NCBI GenBank assembly: GCA_025617375.2
Contig: JAMYGW020000005.1
Location: forward strand, 124,001-188,000
DNA length: 64,000 nt
DNA from: Acarospora socialis
Taxonomy: Eukaryota; Ascomycota; Lecanoromycetes; Acarosporales; Acarosporaceae
Direction of reading: 5' to 3'
The position numbers and the translations under genes are program-made. The notes under the pieces are model-generated. The model worked only from the letters and a program-made list of their open reading frames with translations. It made no database searches and was not told the origin of the DNA. Below, piece after piece: positions 56,501 through 64,000 of the stretch. Position 1 is the stretch's first letter. Each line of letters starts with the position of its first letter.

Positions 56501-58351
56501 TGATCTTGATTCATATTCTATGATCATTGTTTTGTCTTTGAGACACCACTAGCTTCTTTTTCTCTAGTCTTGTTGAGGAAGCTCTTCATTTTTTGACTCA
56601 CTTGATCATTCAGCTTGTCTTCAAAGTTCTTGAAACCATCTGGGTTTTCTTTTGACCATAAGGTTTGCATACTTCAGGCTATACTGCTCAATGTGTCTTT
56701 CTGAATGTAGTTGAAGTTTGTATTGATTGTACTTCATCTGCAACTGACTCTCTAAGACTTTTATTCTTTGCAGAAATTTGAGTGGTATATATTCTTCACT
56801 GAAGGTTCATCTGTCTTCATTTTGCATGATATACTCTTCAGGTAAGTGTATCTCAACCTTGTGGCTTTTTGTTCTTCAAACAAGAGATCTTGACAGTACT
56901 GTGTCATTGCTGCTGAGACATTCATCTTTAACAGCTATCATCAGCTTCTCTAGCTGATCATATGTCTTTTGTTCTTCTGCACTCTTGTGTTGCACTTTCT
57001 GTTTCTGAGCTTGCATCTTTTGCTCAAGCTCTTGCTTCTCAAATTGAAGCTTTTCTTCTTTCAACACTTGGTGTTGATTCTCAAAGTGCTGATATGTCAT
57101 TTTCAGCTTCATATTGACTTATCATTTGTCAATTTCTTTCTGATCTGTGTTCAGATTCAGTGCTTGTCAGATGCTATCACTGTAGTCTTCTTCTATCTAA
57201 GTTTCTTGAGTATTGATCTCTTCAATCTCAGCATCAAGGACATCTTTCTTGGTAAGAATAGCTAATTCTCTCTCATAGATTGATCAACTCATCATGTCAT
57301 ATTGTTTTCTCATGCCTTTGCACAGTTTCTGAGGGTACCATCTGACTTCATCTTTTGTGCTCATATGTGCTCAGCACATATCATCATAACAGGCTGTTCA
57401 ACTCAGAACATCATGCACTATGCTTGGTTTCTTCATCTTTGCTTCAGTTGTTACTGCTGCAACATTCTTTCTCTTCATTTAAGGTCTGTTGCATTCTTGA
57501 GCAAGGTGTCTGAGTTTCTCACAGTTATAATACATTTGCATCTCATTTCACAGTGTTGTCTGAGACTTAGTGAATCACTCTATCTGACATTCAGACTTCA
57601 CTCATCTAGTCTTTTATGACTTCTGACAGTGCTTCTTGATTGTGTTGAGATTCATAAAGTTCAGGTATGATTGTCTCTGATTATCTTTTAAGAGTCTATC
57701 TGTTCATTCTTGATGTCAGTAGCTCTTTCTCTTCATCTGGTGTTTTCATTGATGGTCATTTATCATAATTGTTTGGTTAATTAGTCTCTGCAAGTTGTCA
57801 GATCTCTTGTCTTGTGTGATTTTGTCTTTGATAGACTCTTTCAACTCTCAATAGTATGTTGATGTTAACTGATTCATGTTCTATTGCATGAGTGCTGCAA
57901 GTTGTTGAAACTCTGCCACATACTTGACTGCAGATTTTTCTTGTCATAGTGTGTGAATCTTCTGTTTTGTCACATGTTTCTTATTCACTATCTCAAAGGT
58001 TATTCTAAGCTTCTTCTTGAACCATTCTCAGTGACTGATATATGAGATGTTTGCTTCTTTCTTTCTCAGACTCATGGTCAGAAACTTTTTAAGCTTGAGC
58101 TTGACTCAGTCAAATGCTGTGTTCTTCAGGTAGAATATTGTGAACAAGATTCTGTCAGTATTGCTTGAAAACTTCTTCACATTGAATTCAACATACAGAT
58201 CTAGTTGAACAAGGAATTGTCTCAGGTTTCAACAATTGCCCATAAAGTTCTCTGATGTCTTGACTTTGAGTACTTCTGAGTTGACATTGACTGTCTTTGT
58301 TGATTCAGTACTCTGTGACACACCATCTGAGGTTGATTCTTTGAATGACAT
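53530..58351 (-). pseudogene. gypsy 3 gag-pol with C-terminal chromodomain
   Basis: From ATG 58351 (MSFKESTSDG). gag follows, with a zinc-knuckle-like block near 57535-57490 (EKLRHLAQECNRP). A Gln-rich coiled coil lies at 57112-56876 and protease near 56480-56230 (VLGMPWL). RT spans 55980-55371 with an intact YLDD near 55635, inside a 119-codon open stretch (NAPATFQRLINDILREYLDD). RNase H lies near 55210-54900, and the integrase zinc region (HYSRAEGHLEVK, then CNSCQKN) near 54720-54560. Integrase core lies near 54520-54060 (NRDKLFTSKF, STAYHSQTDEQSE), and the chromodomain near 53660-53530. Order and chromodomain identify a chromovirus. Scattered TGA/TAG stops inactivate it. Confidence 0.92.
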
Positions 58352-58377
58352 TCTTTATATTGTGAGAGTGTTCAAAG

Positions 58378-58693
58378 TGTTACATCTCAACTGAGATTCC
58401 TCAGTTATAGGGCTAGGGTTTATGCTTCTTGATATAAAGATTCAAAGGTTCTAGATAAACAGTAGCTTTGTATTGCATAACTAGATGAGTTGAACATGGT
58501 TGATTTCATAAGAAAATTGACTCTACTATATAGAAACAGACACACTGACACACTCAGTATTTCAGTGTTCTGATGTGTTCTCAACACATGCTCACAAGAA
58601 AATGCCTGACATTTCATTGTTTCATGCTCAGAACTATGCCTGCTTCAGGTGTATCTCTTATCATGTTACTTTTCTTGAGATATGATTGTAACA
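58378..58693 (-). repeat. Right LTR of gypsy 3
   Basis: 316 bp, TGTTACATCTCAACTGAG to TTGTAACA, followed by ACACA. It is the 5' LTR with respect to pol. Confidence 0.95.
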
Positions 58694-58698
58694 ACACA

Positions 58699-61018
58699 CT
58701 TCTTGTGATCTGTTTATGATCTCTTTATTTGTTCATTCTGTGTGTAAAGCATGAACAATATGAGAGCTGACTATTTGAACTAAGTCTTGTCTTTACTTTG
58801 AAATACTCAAGTTCTTTACACATCATGCTCTTTGTCATCATTCTATTCTATAGTATAGCATAAAGTATTTTGAAAAGACATTCAACATATTTATTAACAG
58901 ATCTATCTGATATATAGATGAGACAAAGTCTCTTTGACTGACAGTTTTTTGTTGTGATCAAGAATCAAGAGATGCTCAATGAAATTCATATATTCTCATG
59001 AAATAATATTGCATGACAACTGCTTCAGCTTCTCTTACAATGATTTTATCTTTATAAATTGTGTTTGCTCAGATGATTCAGATAATGTGAATGTTGTGAC
59101 TTTGAGAAAGTTGACAGTGACAAATTCTTTTAAGTAACTTGAATTCACTGATTGCTCAGACAGACCTATTAATTGTATTATCTTCACAATACATCATGTC
59201 TTCATCATTTCATCAATGATCTTGTCATCTGACTCAAAAATCAGTTTTGAGATCAATCAATGTAACAACTATTCTATGATTAGCAGTATGTTAAATTAAC
59301 ATGACTGAAAACTTACACTTACAGTCATCTTGAGTGATCACACATCAAAAGTATATCAACAACTCAGATCATGTCATACTTCAAAAGCACATGTTGACAA
59401 ACTTTGAACATACATCTTGTTGTAACTCTTCTCAATCACTACTCTACAGTCAGTGAAGTGAAACAAAAGTGAGTGCATTAGTCTCATTAGTTAACTTACA
59501 GTTTCTCAGATCAGTCAGTTTGATCTTTGAAGAAGATTCAGTGAGATTTGACAATAGAATATTGTTGAGATTGATGTCTGCAAATCAGCTTTGCTGTCAA
59601 TCAAAATACATTGATTTATTATCACTTATTGATGTGAACACCTTAAGCATCTTGAAAGACAGTCAGAGTCTTGAGAGTTGATTTTGCAATAATCTGTGAA
59701 AAACTGAGAATTGATCAAATTCTGCTAAAAGACATCATACAAAGTTTGCTCTTCATTCACTCAAACATCATACATCTTTGCTGCAGCTTGAGTGCAATTT
59801 GATTTTCAGAACTGTGATCAATGAGATTATACAGTTTTTGAATATAGTGTGATGAACTAATTTTGTGATCTTGATAGTTATGATGCTTACACTCATAGAT
59901 TATCTTTCTGTGATCAATTGACTCTGACTTTATGACAGCACTATATATATCAGATTAGCTGAACTTTCTACTAGAAATATTGCAGTAAAGAAGACATACA
60001 AATGTAAAGAATATCTGAACAAAGCAGTTTCTGAACTGTTGATTACAATTGCTGCTTTGAAGACAGAGATATCTTTCAAGATCTCAATGATCTAATATGT
60101 GACTTTGCATTTTCTGAGCTCTTGATCAACAATGAGTGACATTTTTTCATATATGCATCATTGTTTATAAGTGTGAGTGAACAAATAGATTTGTCATAAG
60201 TGACTTTTAGATAAATTGATTACATCAGCAATACTGACTCTAACTGTGTGAACTTATTATGATGTTCTCAAGAAGCAAAGTTTCAAACATGAGAAAACAA
60301 TTCACACTACTTGATAAAGATATTTAAAGTTTAAAAGCAGAAAGACAAAGTGAACTCTTGTCTGCACTCACTATTTTTTCTGCTTACACTACTTAGCAAA
60401 CTTGATTTCATCAGCACAACAGACTAACAACAAGTGATACAGCTGAACTCATCTTCTGTTGAGCAGAATTTTTTGTTATGTGAGCAGTTTTGATCTTGAT
60501 CTCATTGCTGTTCAAGATTTCAATGATTGCATGTTCAGCTTTGTTCATATCACTTAAATGATTCATGAAACTGTCATGACATAAGTAAGTGTTCATGATC
60601 TGAACTTAGATTTACAATTATTCTCATACAATTCTAAAAGTGATGACTGTGATCTTTATATTGTTCAATAGCATGATGAACTCAATAAAGACATTCTTGA
60701 TTCTCTCTGCTATTGTCTCTTTGATAGTTGCAGAAATTATATTGATGATGTGATCATAGTTTCTTTTCTTGACAACATCACTTAGAATAATCTGAATAGT
60801 TTGATTGTCAGAGACAAACTGTTTGAGTAGTTGATCAAACATATTAAGAATTCAAGATATGATTTTTCAAGAGTAGAAGTGTGCTTAATAACTGTTACTG
60901 ACTATGAGTACAAGATCATTAAATATTCTTTTTTTTTTCTTTCATAATTTATCAAGAGTGTGCAGAATCTTTTCAGATTTCAAATGTCTATAAAAGAAGT
61001 GAATCATAGCTACAGTTC
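58699..61018. other. Unassigned decayed sequence with coding-like pieces
   Basis: This continues the locus interrupted by gypsy 3. Open pieces occur on the plus strand (59469-59681, 70 codons, RFDNRILLRLMSANQLCC) and the minus strand (60842-60624, 72 codons, IILSDVVKKRNYDHIINII; 60596-60411, 61 codons). I recognise none of them. If the DUF3435 gene headed a larger mobile element, this would be part of its body. Confidence 0.35.
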
Positions 61019-61353
61019 TGCATAAAGACATGAATTTCTGACTGAGTTCTTGATGAATAAGAGTTAGAGTTTATGATTATAGATAAAAAGATTACAATGA
61101 GACAAAGTATTCAATTGTTAGTTCTAGAATGATAATCAAAGTTAAACACAACTGATTTCACAGAAAACTCAGTTCTACTATATACTACTGAATTGCAGTG
61201 CTCATCATGCTCACTGTAGAGTATGTAAAGCTGATAGATTCACTATAAATCTATTGTCTTGTTCTTGAGCACATGTTCTCATATACATCTTATGTGCATA
61301 TTTTCTGACAGATCATCTGTCAATTTTATGTCTATTTGAACATGATCATAATA
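61019..61353 (-). repeat. Probable solo LTR of the gypsy family
   Basis: The internal order of short blocks matches the gypsy 3 LTR: GAGTTAGAGTTTATG, TGATTTCA.AGAAAA, CTACTATATA, then GATCATAATA in place of GATCATAACA. No antisense gene or pol follows, so it looks like a solo LTR. Ends are approximate. Confidence 0.55.
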
Positions 61354-63299
61354 CAATTCACACAGTGCTGATCATAGTTTTCTCACTTTGAAAGTTCTTA
61401 GCAAGCAGATTGACAGTCAGAGAATATGCTGCTTTCTGAAAATTTTTAACTTTTTTCAAAAATACAGCTCAGAACATACAATATCTTTCATAGATGAAGA
61501 TCAGAATTCTTTATTAGTCAATTAATAAATGTAGTATCTGCTGTTCTTGCATATAATCAGTGCAAGATCAGCATTGCATAGTTGTGCAAGCTCATCAGTC
61601 TTTTTAACTAGATTTTTTTTTCTTCATATGAACTGTTGTGTTTTTGCTGCATAAGACATACTGTAAAGTTTCTGACACAGACTCAAATAAAAGTACAAGT
61701 GATTAAATAATATATCTTGTACTGAAGATATTTATATTAGAGATTAAGTCACTATCTTCATAAATGAAGATCTTTCTCTTCAAAGTTTGATTTTGCAAAT
61801 AATAGATAATGAAGTTGTGATTAAATGACTGCAAGATAGTCTTTCTGACAAAGTTTCTCACAATATAACTGTGCAATATTAACAGACTCAGAAATCAGAA
61901 ATAGAGACAGAGATTAGAAAGAGATGCTGAAGCAAAAAATAGATGCTTAAGTCAAAAGTGAATGCTTAAGACAGAAGTGAATGCTAAAGTCAGAAGTGAA
62001 TACTGAGCAAGAGCAAGAATTGAAAATTGAATCACTGATGAAGACAAATAAAAAATAAATTGATCTGAACATATTGTTGAGAAAAGATGCAATGAGAGTC
62101 AAATCTGCATAAATTTACTTTGCAATTTACTTTTACAAGTTCAACATGACAGAACTCATCAGCACATCAAAATCACATTTAATATGTTTAGATTGCTCAT
62201 TTCACTCAAATCTTGAATTCAACACAAGTAAAGAACTAAGATTCATGACAAAACACAGAAAGTTGAACTGTCTCTGAAGAGAATAACTGAGTTAAGATGA
62301 AGAAACTTAAAAAAAGAAGAAGCTTTGTCATCAAAATTGAGTGAAGTGACACAAACTGCTCAACAAACTATTCACTGTAAATTTAGATCTCTTGAAAGCA
62401 CTAAACATGAAGAAATGCATGTTGAAGATGCAGAGAATATTGTTGAAAGAACTTGCTTTCAAAGAAAATTATTTAAAGAAACTAGCAGAGATCTCAAGCT
62501 ATCTGATTGCAGACTTTGATGAATGAGTTAAAGAGATAAAAGAGATAATACAATTGATGCAGTATTGAGAGAGTTAGTTGAGCTTTGAACTTGAAAATGA
62601 GAAGCAAGAGAAGTAAGAGTGAAGATCAAGATCAAGAACACACATCTCAAGAGCAATCAAACACAGATGAAAGACAAAATAATTAAGATCATGAGTAAGC
62701 AGAGATTGTTGAAGAGTGAAAAGACAAAATCTCAGAGATTATGAGCAAATGATTAAATTATGTAAAGTAATTGAGAAACATAAGTTATCTGTTGAACAGT
62801 TCACTTCATTCACAGAGCATTTAGAGAAATCAGAAAACTCAATTGATTAATGATGTTGAAGAGTCAGTAACATATAACAGCAAGAAAGAATAGAGTTCTG
62901 TGACATCTTCTATAATATTAAAAATTTGAGTCATTTATTCAGAAATTTACAGCTACTTGTGTGAGATCTTGATCTTGCTTTTGATATTGAACTTTAGAAC
63001 TGTATCTGCAACACATTGTTCTTAATTATTGATCTGCAAGAAAGAAATGAGAAAGTATAATATATGAATGAACTTGATAAATTAATTTTCATCTTAAAAT
63101 CTAAAGAGACATCAGCACTCTTTAAAATGTTGAGATTATGAAGAGAACTCTTACATAAAAGAAACAGTGATTCAATGAACAAAGACATCATCATGATAAA
63201 TAGTTAATTTGTGAAGTCTGTTAACTATGAATTGCTTAAGTTTTATTTCAGATGTGTGAAAAAATAGAAAGACTGTTCAGTCTTAATTGAATCTTCAAC
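61354..63299 (+). other. Unassigned sequence with charged coiled-coil-like frames
   Basis: From about 61900 to 62850 the plus strand reads as Glu/Lys-rich helical sequence through TGA stops (for example KLSEVTQTAQQTIHC, open at 62325-62519; a near repeat AATGCTTAAGNCAGAAGTG at about 61950-62000). It may be the 5' part of the gag-like remnant at the window edge. No family can be assigned. Confidence 0.35.
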
Positions 63300-64000
63300 A
63301 ATAATGATGATCACAATGTTATAGATTGCTCATCACTACACTATAAACATTCATCTCATACAACTATCTAGCAACAAATACAAGCATCATTAAATAATCT
63401 TCATAAAGATACTCTTAAGCATTAATCTTTATCAGAGTATTAATTATAGTTACTATCATAACTTTTATCATTAAATAAATATTAATATAAAGAATATGCT
63501 TAAGAAAGCTCAGTACTCAGAGATGCTTTATTATTTACAGTATACTGTCATAAATAAATGAAAAATGTATTGTATAAAGAAAGAACTTGTAAAGAAATAA
63601 GAAATCTTAAAAGAATTTATAAATGACTTGCTAAAAGACAGAGCAAATCATATTCACAATATTTAAATGAAGTGATTGCAGACAAGCAAGAAAGATAAAG
63701 AGTTAGATAAGAAATAACTTCATTATTACAATGAATTTCAGTTTTAAATAGAATCTAAAGTCAATAAAATGAATAAGATTCAGATTATGCTCTTTTACTG
63801 TAAACTAAACAAATTAGTTTACAAAAAAATTTGTAAACAGTTAAAGCTGTCAACTATAAAAAAAGATATGATAACTTTTATAAAGAAATTAAGATTTAAT
63901 CTGTCTCATTACAAACTAAAAATCAAATTAAGCTATTAGAAAAGATCTAAGTCTTTTAATAAGATACAGAATAAGTTTGTAGCAAAGTTAGAAGAAAAAT
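63300..64000 (+). pseudogene. Retrotransposon gag-like remnant, running off the window
   Basis: A plus-strand frame through Trp-type TGA stops gives a helical segment. It includes EFINDLLKDRANHIHN (63611-63658), then a phrase QIMLFYCKLNKLVYKKICKQ (63782-63841), and a basic end (KRSKSFNKIQNKFVAKLEEK) at the window edge. The pattern recalls the C-terminal half of LTR-retrotransposon gag proteins before the zinc knuckle, but the knuckle would be outside the window. Assignment is tentative. Confidence 0.4.

Larger units (their letters stand above)
52624..58693 (-). mobile_element. Ty3/gypsy chromovirus 3, complete, youngest
   Basis: A 6,070-bp element with two 316-bp LTRs (52624-52939 and 58378-58693; TGTTAYRTCYCAACTGAG to TAACA) and a perfect target duplication ACACA (52619-52623 and 58694-58698). 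It keeps more GG and CC than any other element here (for example GGTGGCTGGGGC near 55700) but still no CG that I could find. It inserted just downstream of the DUF3435 gene. Confidence 0.95.

Noticed and set aside
1-64000. Alternative genetic code or mitochondrial DNA (TGA read as Trp, very low GC)
   Set aside because: TGA stands for Arg as often as for Trp, TAA/TAG replace Gln, and catalytic Asp residues are lost by G to A. The elements are nuclear. RIP-like mutation explains all of this without a code change.
1-64000. tRNA or rRNA genes
   Set aside because: No cloverleaf with intact A/B boxes and no rRNA-like blocks were seen. Such GC-rich motifs would also not survive this mutation pattern.

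Overview
The window is a fully decayed, AT-rich, repeat-only stretch of a filamentous ascomycete nuclear genome. I found no intact gene and met no CG dinucleotide while reading. GG and CC are rare except in the youngest insertions. Conserved Trp and Arg codons have usually become TGA, and Gln codons TAA or TAG. This is the footprint of a RIP-like process (C to T on both strands). The elements recognised (chromodomain Ty3/gypsy, Ty1/copia, Tad-like LINE, hAT, DUF3435) and the preferred loss of CpG suggest a Eurotiomycete (Eurotiales/Onygenales type). That placement is inference.

Layout. 1-4396: 3' part of a Ty1/copia element with its right LTR, inserted in an intron of a giant DNA transposon (copy 1, 4397-17896). 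Copy 1 also carries a 311-bp TRIM (8143-8453), a 472-bp MITE (9097-9568) and a complete 6.2-kb gypsy element (10308-16500). 17897-18518 is unassigned. 18519-40252 is a second gypsy element. Its left LTR holds a 1.4-kb non-autonomous LTR element (18751-20185). Its pol holds a gag-protease-only LTR element (21939-36269), which in turn contains copy 2 of the giant transposon (22268-33608). 40253-43250 is unassigned except for a second TRIM (41237-41547). 43260-48084 is a Tad-like LINE with a TAA tail. 49840-52440 is a full-length DUF3435 tyrosine-recombinase-like pseudogene with a C2H2-type tail. 52624-58693 is the youngest gypsy element. 58699-64000 is mostly unassigned, with a solo LTR near 61 kb and a gag-like remnant at the right edge.

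The main discovery is the giant transposon. Copy 2 is 11,341 bp, has related inverted ends (AAAGTRATYA...) and is flanked by a 10-bp target duplication (one C/T difference). Besides a hAT transposase it carries a histone H3-fold gene, two related genes of unknown family (X1, X2) and two more unknown genes (Y, Z). Its genes contain fungal introns that share one 13-bp module. In the divergent H3-like and X1 genes the first intron has grown into in-phase introns of about 590 and 710 nt made of tandem 13-mers. The same module occurs, always in the sense orientation, in introns of the hAT, X2 and Y genes. This pairs a transposon-borne histone with a transposon-specific intron repeat, which I do not recognise as a described system.

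The three gypsy elements are chromoviruses coded on the minus strand. Each also has a plus-strand gene with Zn2Cys6-like cysteine spacing and its own TATA-like box, between the pol 3' end and the left LTR.
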